A DNA stretch of 64,000 nucleotides from Favolaschia claudopus. Taxonomy: Eukaryota > Basidiomycota > Agaricomycetes > Agaricales > Mycenaceae. The notes beneath the pieces were generated by a model. That model had not been told where the DNA came from. It did not search any database and saw only the letters and a program-made list of their open reading frames with translations. The position numbers and the translations under genes are program-made. This document shows positions 44,099 to 53,862 of this stretch, in pieces; position 1 is the stretch's first letter; each line of letters opens with the position of its first letter. Location: NCBI GenBank assembly GCA_037176885.1, contig JAWWNJ010000059.1, forward strand, positions 310,001-374,000, given 5' to 3'.

Positions 44099-44268
44099 CT
44101 GTACCAATCTGTATGACTGAAACGCAAAATGGACCGTTACAGGCTGAAACGCTTGAAACGGCTTACAAATCACCCTTTTATGGAAGGTGACCTGCCTTAT
44201 ATGGGTGATTTGTAAGCGAAAAAAGGCCGCCGTTACGCGTTACGTTTCAGTCATACAGATTGGTACAG
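44099..44268. repeat. MITE family 8 (170 bp, TA duplication)
   Basis: Ends ctgtaccaatctgtatgact (with gaaacg) and inverse, TA on both sides (44097-44098, 44269-44270). An inner palindrome (cttacaaatcaccc / gggtgatttgtaag) continues the fold. A one-ended relative is at 32410 and a mini version at 38444-38525. Confidence 0.75.
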
Positions 44269-44506
44269 TAGTTGTTTTCAGTATCTCGAGTTTTTCTTTG
44301 CTGTTTTTCTTCAAATTTAATTTATGTAGCGCGGGGGAGACCCCCCCGGACCCCCCTTGACGCCTCGCCGCGCGTGGTGCTACCGCTCGCCGCGGCGGCC
44401 CACTGAGTGGGCCAGGAATATTTTAAAGGGTCGGGGCGTGTTTTTTCTGCTAATTATGCAATAATTATGTGCCATTGATTCAAATCATTTCTACTGATGT
44501 GCCGGA

Positions 44507-44600
44507 AAGCCGAGTCCCACTATCAGAGCTTAAATATCTCTTTCCGAGTATCCGAGTCCCACTATCAGCCTTTATCCGGGGTTTACCCGAGTCCCACTCC
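44507..44600 (+). repeat. Short direct repeats of ccgagtcccact
   Basis: The 12-mer ccgagtcccact occurs three times within about 90 bp (near 44510, 44552 and 44588). The first two are followed by atcag, and there is a related 'cgagtcccact' near 43891. Confidence 0.6.
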
Positions 44601-44706
44601 CATCCTTTTGGCCATTCCTCCACACCAATGTCAGAAACCAGGGTTGCATCAAATCTTCTCTGATTTGGCGGTGCTGCATGAGGGCCTAGTAATATTTTGA
44701 CCATTA

Positions 44707-45752
44707 GAGACTTTGCGGAAGCCACCGGTGGCTATTTGTGGCTCTTCGTGTGCAATAGTTTTTCGAGCCTCCCCACTGAGGACGTAAAACCCCGTGAATT
44801 TCCCTTAGCCGTTGTGTGAATTTGATGATTCACTGCATTTTCAAGGGAATTCGAATTCACGTAGTTGAACATTCACTTACCTGATTCACGTAGCTTGTAT
44901 GGGTCCTGTCAAGTACGTGAATTTCCCCTGAACATATCGTGAATGAAATGTGTGAATCCGAGCTACTGGACTGGTATCCGAACTCCGTGAAATTCCCTCA
45001 AGAATCAAGTGAAGTAATATACCCTCAAATTGGCCCAAAAAATGACATTCCAAGCTCCGGGACCATTCCTTGAAATTCACTCAACAACCCCGTTAAATTC
45101 ATGGGGTCAAAGGTGGCCCGAGCAAGGTACATGGTTCTGGTCATCAGTACTGGTTATTTCCACATAAGGTAAAGACAGTCAATGCGACTGTAATTAGGGA
45201 ACTTGGTGACTTAGAATCAAAATAGTAGAGTAAATAGAATGTCAGAGTATTAGCGCAACAACAACTTGAAACAATCTGTAGAAGGAAGGCAACAGAGAGG
45301 ACTGGTTGGCCCAAGCGGCAAATTAGCATTTTCACCCCTTTTGACTTGATTTTCATGGACTTTACAAGTGAAATATAAGAGTATTGTACGTGAATAGGAA
45401 CCAAGTGAATCCTTTTTCATGAGAACTTCACATGAAATTCACTCCAAAACTAAGTGAATGAACCCCATGAAACGTTCCATTCACTTAGTCCAACTACGTG
45501 AATTGAACTGGGTGAAATTCACAACTTCCCAGTGAAACTCGCCTGGTTCTCGGATGAATTTCCCCCGAAAATGAGGTGAATCAACTAGGTGAAATTCACG
45601 GGGTTTGCCGGCCACAGTGCTCCCGCTCGAGTTAGCCACCCTAGCATCCCGTGAATAGGTAGTACAAATAGTGGTTAATCCACCCAGAGGCTGTCATCCG
45701 GTCCCGAGAAAAATTAGCCACCAATAGCCACCAGTGGCTACCGCAAAGTCTC
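44707..45752. repeat. MITE family 1, copy 3 (inverted, interrupted)
   Basis: The outer 67 bp and 128 bp together correspond to the complement of the 195-bp copies, with TA on both sides (44705-44706, 45753-45754). It is split by an 846-bp element at 44774-45619. Confidence 0.85.
44774..45619. repeat. CACTG...CAGTG element with 5-bp duplication
   Basis: It begins cactgaggacgtaaaacccc (then gtgaatttc) and ends with the imperfect inverse. The target ctccc is duplicated at 44769-44773 and 45620-45624, as shown by the intact MITE sequence at other copies. 'gtgaattt' and 'attcac' motifs recur throughout, like subterminal transposase-binding repeats. It has no coding capacity. Class unknown: CACTA-like ends, but a duplication longer than the usual 2-3 bp. 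Confidence 0.75.
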
Positions 45753-45778
45753 TATTTACTACCCGCACATTGGACAGT

Positions 45779-46263
45779 TTAAGGTTCGAACTCGTCAGCT
45801 GAGTCGGTCTCAATAGCTGCGTCGTCAGGTATAGCATCCTCCTCCTCGTTTGCTTGGTTCTCCATCAATATCTCCGCCTCTTCCATAGCCTTCCTCCGGA
45901 TCTCACGCTTTCGATTGATAGTCGGCCCAGATGCTTGGCCTCCCACAACAAATTCGGCAGAGTTGGATTTCGAGTTGTATGTGACCTGAAGGCGGCAAGG
46001 CTTGACCACCTTACCGGCACGTACTCTGATCTTGAACTAACAACATGCACTGAGTATCGTGCTTCTCGGCATTGAAAAATAGAAAGAACTTACAGTGTCA
46101 CCGTCCTTCAGGTCTTTCCTCATGCCGCTCAAACCAAACATACGAGTCTGGCCAGCATCGAGGCTGCCGATTGTACAACGAAATCCATCATCAATGAACT
46201 CTCCTTGAATGGTGCAATTGAAGGTTGCCCCATTCTCAATGGACAGCGCATTGGCCTGTTGAA
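45779..46263 (-). pseudogene. 3' end of an unidentified gene
   Basis: An exon with ANALSIENGATFNCTIQGEF, GFRCTIGSLDAGQTRMFGLS and MRKDLKDGDT ends in a GTAAGT donor. After a short intron the next exon reads FKIRVRAGKVVKPCRLQVTY, then a basic helix (INRKREIRRKAMEEAEILME) and an acidic C-terminus ending DSADEFEP. An acceptor (aacag) precedes the first exon, so more exons once existed upstream. They are replaced by Copia sequence. I do not recognise the family. Confidence 0.45.
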
Positions 46264-46699
46264 ATTATGAAAAAATGGAAGTTGCAATGGGCGAGATTCT
46301 CGCCTGGACAGGACGGCTCATTTCCAGCGAGGAAGAGTGGGGTACACTGACGGGAAGGTGCTACTTAAACAACGCCTGGGGGTAAAATAGGACCATTACA
46401 CGTACAGCATATGATTGCTCATTACCCTGCAATGGGGATGAGAGCTTCACGGAAGTCCCGCAGCGGCAGAACTCCCGGTGCAGAAAAGAACAAGGGCAAG
46501 CCTTTCAGAGCGAATTGAGGGGACACTTGGGAGACACGTGTTCTGCAGTTCAAGCTCAGGCAACGCGGGGAACTACTTAACTTTCCCCGAAGAATGGGAT
46601 TGGGTGACCAACTATGAGATGATCTCAAGGTCTTGCCCGCGATTCCACGTTGCAGAACTTTCTTTTCGGATGTGCTATATCGGTGATGGCTGTGCGATA

Positions 46700-47230
46700 C
46701 CGAATTCCTGAATCAAGTAATAATCTAGCTCGACGTCCTCGCCTCACTGCCGAAGACCCCGTCGAGAACAACACACTGCTCCAACAGACCATAAACGGAG
46801 AGACAGTGTCATACGCTACTGTCGTTGGCTCAATTCAGTATGCTGTCCAGGGGACACGACCTGACTTGGCATACCTTGTTGGTGTGCTTGGACGGTACAG
46901 TGCAAACCCCAAAGGATGCCACTGGGAAGCCGCAAAGCGTGGCCTGCGCGATGTATACTCGTGACTTGAGTTGTGCTTCGACGGCTGGGACATTGCTGGG
47001 GATCTTGACTTCCACGGGTTCTCTGACGGCCGACTGGTCTGGTGACGACTAGACTTCTCGATCTACATTCATATCTGGTCGAGGAGCATTGGTCCAGCAA
47101 ACGGCAAGGCATGGTTGCCCTATCCTCAACTGAGTCAGAATACATTGGACTGTCAGCCGGGCAGCACTTAGCCAGTAAGGTACTTAGACGTCAGTCACTC
47201 ACAACGAGCGGTCACATGACCAAAGCGTGA
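46700..47230 (+). pseudogene. Copia RNase H fragment
   Basis: It contains YATVVGSIQYAVQGTRPDLA, YLVGVLGRYSANPKGCHWEA, then in another frame SDADWSGDD-like ADWSGDD, HWSSKRQGMVALSSTESEYI and GLSAGQHLASKVLRR. This is the end of a Ty1/Copia pol, a different lineage from the one at 40225-41978. At least two frame changes occur (near 46960 and 47045), and RT motifs upstream are missing. Confidence 0.65.
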
Positions 47231-49893
47231 GAGCCATGGCCCAGTAAGTTATTATTAAATTAAATAATAAGGTGGATGAACCCACGCCGTTCGATGTTCC
47301 ATCAGAACGTCTCTTCTTCGGCGCGGGTTGAGCCAGCGCTTCCTCGGCTTTCCGTTTGTTTTTAGCTCTCTCGTCTTTCTCTTTCTCTTCTTTCGTCTCG
47401 TCAAAATACATGGGTTCCACAAGCCACAAAGCAAATGCTTTGCATTGCGGATCGCGTGCACCACGCCCGAAGCGCTGGGTAATATTCGGCAGATCAATTC
47501 CCTGGCAGTGATTTAGACGTTGTTTCTGGGAGATCGAGTGAAAATTTACCATGCCAAATGACTCCGTACAGAACAACCCAAAGTTAGCACCTGCATTGAA
47601 TTTGTCGGCCTCTTCAACGCGAAATTCGGGTGACATTTCGGAGTTAAACCACTTGATCTTGTCGCGGAACTCTAGGGGAACAAGACCCCGAAGGTATTTG
47701 GCTGCCGCCATCGAGTCGGCAATGCTATCAAAAAAAATTACAAACTTCCAGGGGAGAGGACTTTTGCCGTCCCAATCCGGGGGAATTAAGAACCTAAGGT
47801 CCTTGAAACTATTCATAGGGTATTTCATTTTGCGGACAGTGAGATGAATATTTGACCTATCGTTCGAGCGCATAAAGATTTCGGTGTTGGCCTCTGTCAT
47901 GCCGAGAGTGCCCATGACATCGTTGAGAACATCGGGAGGAAGGGTAGCCGATGTGATGAAGAACGGAAGATTCTTCGGGAGGAGATGTCGTATCGATCCA
48001 GCGTGCTTGTATTCCGGACGAAAGGTGCCCCATTTGCTGACACACTAAGCCTCGTCCCAGACCGTGCTGATGATCTTGGAGGTGAAAGCCGTGTTATTTC
48101 ACAGAGCTTCCCAACCCCCACCGGGCTTCATCAGAGTCTCGATGTTGGTAACAATAGCGCGGTAGCGCCCCTCGGCGATGGCCTATGTTGTGAGATATCG
48201 ATAGAAGCAATTGAAATGATCTACTCACTCGAAAGTTTTCAGCCGTGGCAGTTTCTGCCGTGACGGTAATGGCGGATATCCCAACTTTTGCCAGAGAATC
48301 GACGTTCTGTTTTCCCAGGATATTCAGAGGTGTTACCACAATCTGGATCCCGTCCGGAATGAAGACAAGAGGCATCCAGAAGGTCAATGTCTTTCCAGAC
48401 CCAGTTGCCGCAACAGAAGCGACATCTCGATCCCGCTTGAGGATTGCGCGAACAACTTTGAGCTGCCAAAGACACGGTCGGTATCCGAAGACAGCTTCGA
48501 TTTTGTCGCGTATTTCGCTGAGTAGAAGTTGGTCTGGTTTATACTGAGACATTCCGGCAAGATAGAGGAGGAACGACGCGTCGGGATGGACGGGAAGGCG
48601 GACAACATTGGGAATCTGAGTGTGTGGGTCGAAATGGAATATCCGCCAACACGCCTCCGGAGGTCCAATGCATCTTCCGTCAATGTAGGTCTTGATTTCG
48701 TCTCGATCGACTTCCAGAGTGGCGCGATCGCCTCCCTTGTGAATGTATTTGAAGGGATATTTGATAGACTTGACCGTCACGGCGCACTCCACATTGATAT
48801 GGCAGTCAAATTTGGCGGAGAGGTATGGGGAGTAGGGAACGATCCAGGAATTATCGACATTGTGCCGTCCGACAGGGTATTCACGGCCGTCTTCGGGACG
48901 CTGGTAGAGGGGGTATAGCGGCCGTTTTCCATGCATGGAGCTCGGGGATTAAGAGCGCCACACGGACCATGAACCATACATCTCTGCACGGTTTCAAAGA
49001 GGAGCGGCTGAGTTTCGCGGTCGGGCCACTGCGCCCAGATTGCGGAGTCGATGTCGTCGGGGTTAAGGAGCTTATGAGGATGGCGGAGAAACACCAGAAG
49101 GTGCATGTGGGGAAGACCGCGCTTTTGGAACTCAATGGTGTATACGAAGGTCGCGCACTCCCCAAAGATACCATATTTGTAGATCTCCTTGATGATCGCT
49201 TTTTTCTTGAGCTCGAAGACACGCGCTACCAAGTCAGGTCGATCGTAAGACGATTGACCATGAAGAAGGGCGCGGGTGACTTCGCTCCATTGAGGGTTGG
49301 CTGTAGCAGTAATAAAGAGATCAACCTTCAAGTACACGATCAGCAAAGAAAGGAAGCACAACAAATTCAAGATTTCTCACCTTGCGAAAGTACCGAGCGA
49401 TTGCCATAGCATCTTGGTATCGCTGCTGCATATGTCGGGGACCCCCAATGTAAGAAGAGGGGAGAATGAAACGCCGGCCGAGTTCACGCAGATCCACTGC
49501 GTCGTCGCGATTGGAGATGGCATCTTCCAGTCCGCTGTATAGGGACGCACGAAGCTTTTTCTGGTTTTGACGGAAATAATTGAGGCGATTTTGGTCGATG
49601 GACGCAAAGGCATCAACGATATATTGTTGAAGGAGCCGACCACCACGTAGTACGGTGGAGAAGTCCGTGTCACGGTCAAAAAGTCGGAACGCGTAGAAGC
49701 GGCTCTGAGTGAGGCTCCCGGGTTTTTCCTTGTCTGGTTCATCAAGGACCAAGTTCGCATGCCAGCCGTGATGTGGCGTCGCGGTAGAGAGAGAGCTGGC
49801 GTCGTCACTTGCCAAGAATAGTGGAGTGTAGTGATGAGGACGTAGGAAGGTAGGTGAATCCAACAGTTCTGTCATTCCATCATGTTTTTTCAC
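47199..49893 (-). pseudogene. Fusion of Helitron Rep (HUH) nuclease and RecQ-like helicase
   Basis: The Helitron-like part starts near 49893 (SRFYAFRLF, RLLQQYIVDAFASIDQNRL, LPSSYIGGPRHMQQRYQDAM). Across an intron at 49326-49380 follow LFITATANPQWSEV and RGLPHMHLLVFL, with the HUH metal-binding HMH at 49101-49109. After a frame change near 48930 come YSPYLSAKFDCHINVE and FKYIHKGGDRATLE, the tyrosine motif. The same uninterrupted frame (48936-48230) goes on to CLWQLKVVRAILKRDRDV, ATGSGKTLTFWMP (Walker A) and GIQIVVTPLNILGKQN, which are RecQ-like SF2 motifs, not the Pif1-type helicase of ordinary Helitrons. Introns at 48183-48228 and 47502-47549 join the rest: VWDEA, FFITSATLP, ESFGMGIDLPNI, QRFGRGARD. 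Stops at 48099-48101 (a W in relatives) and 48045-48047 (the H of DEAH) make it inactive. The N-terminal zinc part is missing. Confidence 0.75.
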
Positions 49894-50548
49894 ATAGTTT
49901 TGCAGTAGGTACCATCCAGAATTTAAGTGAATTCAGTTTCACTATGCTCAGATTCCCTCCAAAAGCACATGAATTTCACTCCAAGAGTGTATAAAAATCA
50001 AGGCAAAAATGCATAAAAATCTTCTTGCTTGGCGCAAGCACCAACCTCTTACAGCTGTTTTACGGTTTTTGTCCGGTTTCTGATGGAGTGGGGCTCTTCA
50101 GAAGTTGTTCACCTGTGATTGCTGGTGCGTGCCCTCGCCGAGCAGCCGGCGACAGCTTAACCGCTCCACCGCAGCCCCACTGCATTCACTGGTGGTGGTG
50201 GTCGGCAACGCTGCCAAAAATCGGTGACGGGAAAGATGGTATTGCCGCTTTCGGAAATCGATGACATAACACATCTCACGCCACTTGACCTTCACTCTTC
50301 CCGCTCATTCCTTTGCTCAGCGCACGATATTACACCCATCGATGGCCTGTAAAGTATTATAAATGGAATTATACATTGAATAAACTGTAAGTATCGACCC
50401 CGAATTTTTGACAAATCTGCAGAACGGATGCGGGGCTATTACCCTAGCACAAAAAACTCAGAGTTTTGGTGCATTTTTCATCGAATGATCCGCGGGAAAG
50501 CTAATGGTTGCGCTTCCCAGTTTACGACTGTATCTAGTGAGTTTCCAC
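49894..50548. other. No supported gene
   Basis: Near 49925-49990 are several 'gtgaatt', 'tttcact' and 'atttcactcc' motifs resembling those inside the CACTG element at 44774-45619, possibly a fragment of it. Confidence 0.35.
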
Positions 50549-51547
50549 TCAATCATAGTCGTCCAGCATGTCGTCTTCAAGCGCCTCGTCCTCCGCATCC
50601 CAACTGTCGACTATGGGAATCCCGTCGACTCCGTCCTTGTCTGAGACCCCCGCCGTCATTGCCGCCAATGCCAGCATCTGTAATCTTGGGAGAATCTGCT
50701 TGTTATAACGCTCGACGGCCGCGATTAATTGTCGGACTTTGGACTCTTTCGGCATTTTGCTGATTAGTGTCTTGGCCGGAATAACGCCCACCTCGACGAA
50801 CTGGCGATGCCAATTGATGTTCTTGATGAGCTCCGTGGTGGTAATGCTTTTGTGGTTAGCCTCAATGTAGTCCGCATCCAGGATAGGCTTCAAAGCCTGA
50901 AGTTCCGCCAAAACCTCGGCCGCCCGTGCCTTCCTTTTCACCTCTGCTGCTTCTTTCTCCGCCGCCACAACCTTCTCGTGCGCCACGATCTTCATCCGAC
51001 ATTTCCTGTCCCTTCCAGAGTCAATCCGCCGCCTTGCCTCCGCTCGTAACCACGCTCGAAAAGCGTCAGTGACAGCCGGACTTTGAAGAAATTGTCGGGT
51101 GTCATTGACGGTATATTTTGATTTCGCGTTGTGAACACTGAGTGACAGTCGTGCCGCCTCTCGGACTGCTCTCCGAAGCACCCCCAGCGCACCCTCGTTG
51201 CGGTAGTTGGTCGGATTGACATAGATCAGCGCCCGTGCTGCTGCTGAGAGTCTGGCGATTACACCGTCCGGATGATATTCTTCACCGAAACGTTTCCAGG
51301 TGTCTGCCGCCCCAACGAAGAAGGACTTCAAGCAGCCCGACAGGTTTGGCAGCTTCGACTTCCGCTGCTGGATCGCATAGAAGACCTCGGGATGCTCCCA
51401 TACTTGTCCGTCACGCCTCTTCTCACCCAACCACCACAACGGCCACTGCAACTTGTCTGTGCTTCGCCTGCTGCTTCTTCGTCGTCGCCCTCGCATCGCA
51501 ATGCTGCAACGCACAGGCTCGCTTCTCCGCTGTCCCGCTTTCGCCAT
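50549..51547 (-). CDS. EGALG-family protein (Agaricomycete repeat-gene, possibly transposon-derived)
   Basis: A single open frame to a stop at 50549. Recognisable blocks are EHPEVFYAIQQRKSKLPN, AADTWKRFGEEYHPDGVIAR, TNYRNEGALGVLRR, LSLSVHNAKSKYTVNDTRQF, a long charged helical stretch (about residues 195-235), NINWHRQFVEVGVIPAKTLI, RQLIAAVERYNKQILPRLQM and an acidic end (WDAEDEALEDDMLDDYD). I know similar C-terminal halves from multicopy Agaricomycete proteins, where 'PTN..NEG.LG' precedes 'N.k.kyn.NDT..F'. Copy number and context suggest a transposon-related protein, but no catalytic residues are recognised. The true start is uncertain: the first about 40 residues are arginine/serine-rich and may be intron or another frame; an upstream exon in the frame at 51328-51642 is possible. 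Confidence 0.5.
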   Translation of the reverse strand: MAKAGQRRSEPVRCSIAMRGRRRRSSRRSTDKLQWPLWWLGEKRRDGQVWEHPEVFYAIQQRKSKLPNLSGCLKSFFVGAADTWKRFGEEYHPDGVIARLSAAARALIYVNPTNYRNEGALGVLRRAVREAARLSLSVHNAKSKYTVNDTRQFLQSPAVTDAFRAWLRAEARRRIDSGRDRKCRMKIVAHEKVVAAEKEAAEVKRKARAAEVLAELQALKPILDADYIEANHKSITTTELIKNINWHRQFVEVGVIPAKTLISKMPKESKVRQLIAAVERYNKQILPRLQMLALAAMTAGVSDKDGVDGIPIVDSWDAEDEALEDDMLDDYD

Positions 51548-51822
51548 ATTGACATGAAGTCGGCCGCTGAATTGTACGCCGGGCGCTTGACCACTGGTTT
51601 CATTGCAGTGTGAGGTGTACGAGGAGTCGAGGACCGAGCCAATGAACCGCCTGGTGAGTTGCCATGCTCGAAATTTCGAGTCTTATCTCTTATCTGAACT
51701 CTCTCGAGTCAGTTTCTATTTGCCGCCATTCAAGGCTCTTATCTGTGCGTTACCAGTCTGTTTCATATGGATTGATCACTAACGGCTGCTCTCCAAGTGC
51801 TGTGTGGTAGTGGGTATGATTT

Positions 51823-53735
51823 CTATGGTACGTTTGTTTTGTGCCAAGTCACAACTTCAGCTTTCCCCACAAATTCGTCCATGCGAGGAACCTTGGAGTG
51901 ATGACTACAAACCATGTTAGAGGATTGATAGCCCGAAGCAAGAAGAAAATGCGAACGTCGATTTACTGCTCCAGTGTAAGGTGTTCGGGAAATTGCGAAC
52001 AACCGTCCACATCTCTTTCTTGCCATGATAGGCAAACGTATTTCGGCGCGCGGTCTTGAGCTCGGAAGACGGAAGGAAAACTGGGTTGTAAAACTCGGCG
52101 GGGCGTAGATGGGTTGGGTTGGATAGTAAGCCTATTGCTGATTGAGGTGGGTGCTCTGAGAATGCGTCCGAAGTACTCACCTTGCTCTCGGAAAAACTCG
52201 ATGATGGGATCGCTGGCCATGGGAGCATCCCCAGAAAGGGACAACCATGCCTTCTCATCGGAGATAAGATTGCCCCACGCCGGAGGAACCTGGAGGGCGG
52301 GCTCCACCAGGCTCGGTTCGAAAACATCCAAAAGATCGGTGACTGCCTTGCGACAGGTGACCACGCTTGCGGTAGCAAATCTTCCCAGAGTATTCTAGGA
52401 CAATAGAGAGTTTGCGGTGAGCCGCCAGAAGCCACCTGGCGGCTCCAATGGCATGCGGATTGGAGCGGCTATGCTGTCTGGCGGCCCGTTTGGCGGCTGG
52501 TAAGACTGGTTCAAATTTGGTTTTGCGAGTCTATTCTTAGTACTTAGTCATCTATATCTTGAGCCATACACACACGAAGAAAATTGGACCCGAAAATCTG
52601 ACGCTAACGCACATTCGAGCCGAAGACTTCGGTTGACGCTGGAAATTGCTTCAATTCAAAACAGTTATGCACGTTTGGACACGAACTCTCATTGGCTGAA
52701 GGTATAGTCAAGTATGCAAGGTACACAACCACTACCCAACCGCTAAGGATCGCGCGCGACGAGCCGCTGAACGAGCCGCCACATGACGTAGCCGCTCCAA
52801 TCCGCATGCCGTTAGAGCCGCCAGGTGGCTTCTGGCGGCTCACCGCAAACTCTCTAATAGTCAATTTTGAACCGAACGAGGAATGAGGAGGAGGTAAACG
52901 GACATTGTATGAATCAAGAAGTTGGCTCATGGGAGTGGATATCCAGACACGGTTCTTGGCCCACACATACAGCCAATCCGCGTATCGCAGTCGCTGCTCG
53001 GTGGTGGGAGCAAGAACACCGTTGTGAATACAAGGGCTCAGGAGTCGCCTGTACATCCATAAGCCATGAGAAGAGGCAACAAGAGGAAACCGAACTCCGA
53101 ACTCACCACAGACCCGTCTCTCCGACGTGAATATAAGTGTAGTATGCGGCTAGGAGCCGAGCTGTACGAGAAGGGCTAGAGAAGAGTTCGCATGCAGTGA
53201 TCAAGGGTGATAGTCCTGGAGCAGGAATAAAATAAGTTTCGGTGATGGAGCAGATTGAGACACAATGGCGAACCGGCAAGAAAGAAGAGCTCCATGACGG
53301 TGTAAACACCGATCCCGTACCAGATCTTGCTAGCTTCCCGGATGGTGTCACAAGCGAGAATATAACGTCTGCCCTTCAACCAATTCTCGTCTGCGATCCA
53401 CTTAGCAATTAAAACCAAGAAGTTGGTGGGCGCAGTGTAGATATTGGGAGGAATAATAAATTCGTGGAAAGACCGTTTCCAGATGGGCTGGGAGTGGGCG
53501 AGAATCGTAAACAGGAAGCTAAATCGAATGTTATCAACTCACTTGAAACAGCAAGTCGATTGTGACGAAGGCCAGCACGTATTCTTTGAAGACTAGAGCC
53601 ATTCCGACGTGAAAGGTGCGAACCTGGGCAAAACTGAATCAATATGTTTGCATTCAAAGGACTGCAAAGACGAACCTTCTTTGTAACAGACATTATACCG
53701 GTCTCCCATTGAGCGTTGGTGTACCACTGAACCAC
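51823..53735 (-). pseudogene. Unidentified multi-exon gene, membrane-protein-like, decayed
   Basis: Pieces on the minus strand show exon-like character: VVQWYTNAQWETGIMSV and FLVLIAKWIADENWLKGRRY, LACDTIREASKIWYGIGVYT, VMELFFLAG (53176-53735), LYVWAKNRVWISTPMSQLLD (52866-53056), VTDLLDVFEPSLVEPALQVP and ISDEKAWLSLSGDAPMASDP (about 52170-52364), and FAYHGKKEMWTVVRNFPNTL with LHWSSKSTF (about 51960-52110). Several GTGAGT donors occur between them. Hydrophobic stretches near 53200-53400 suggest a membrane segment. I do not recognise the family, and the pieces may come from more than one gene. MITE family 1-like element 52406-52854 lies inside. Confidence 0.35.
52406..52854. repeat. MITE family 1-like element (449 bp, TA duplication)
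   Basis: The ends gagagtttgcggtgagccgc (then cagaagccacctggcggctc) and inverse are a diverged version of the MITE 1 termini (gagactttgcggtagccac). TA flanks at 52404-52405 and 52855-52856. The interior is different, suggesting one transposase mobilises both lengths. Confidence 0.8.
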
Positions 53736-53782
53736 AAGCGGAGCGTTCGTATTCGCAGTTCATGTATTATTCCTGTGAGCTC

Positions 53783-53862
53783 CCGCATTTTTGCGGCGAC
53801 CGACATCTCCAGATCGACTCTGCGCATTTTTGCGGCGACCGACATCTCCAGAAATTCTCACT
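53783..53862 (+). repeat. Tandem duplication of a ~41-bp unit
   Basis: 'gcatttttgcggcgaccgac' plus 'atctccaga' occurs twice in succession with a short linker (tcgactctgc). Confidence 0.7.
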
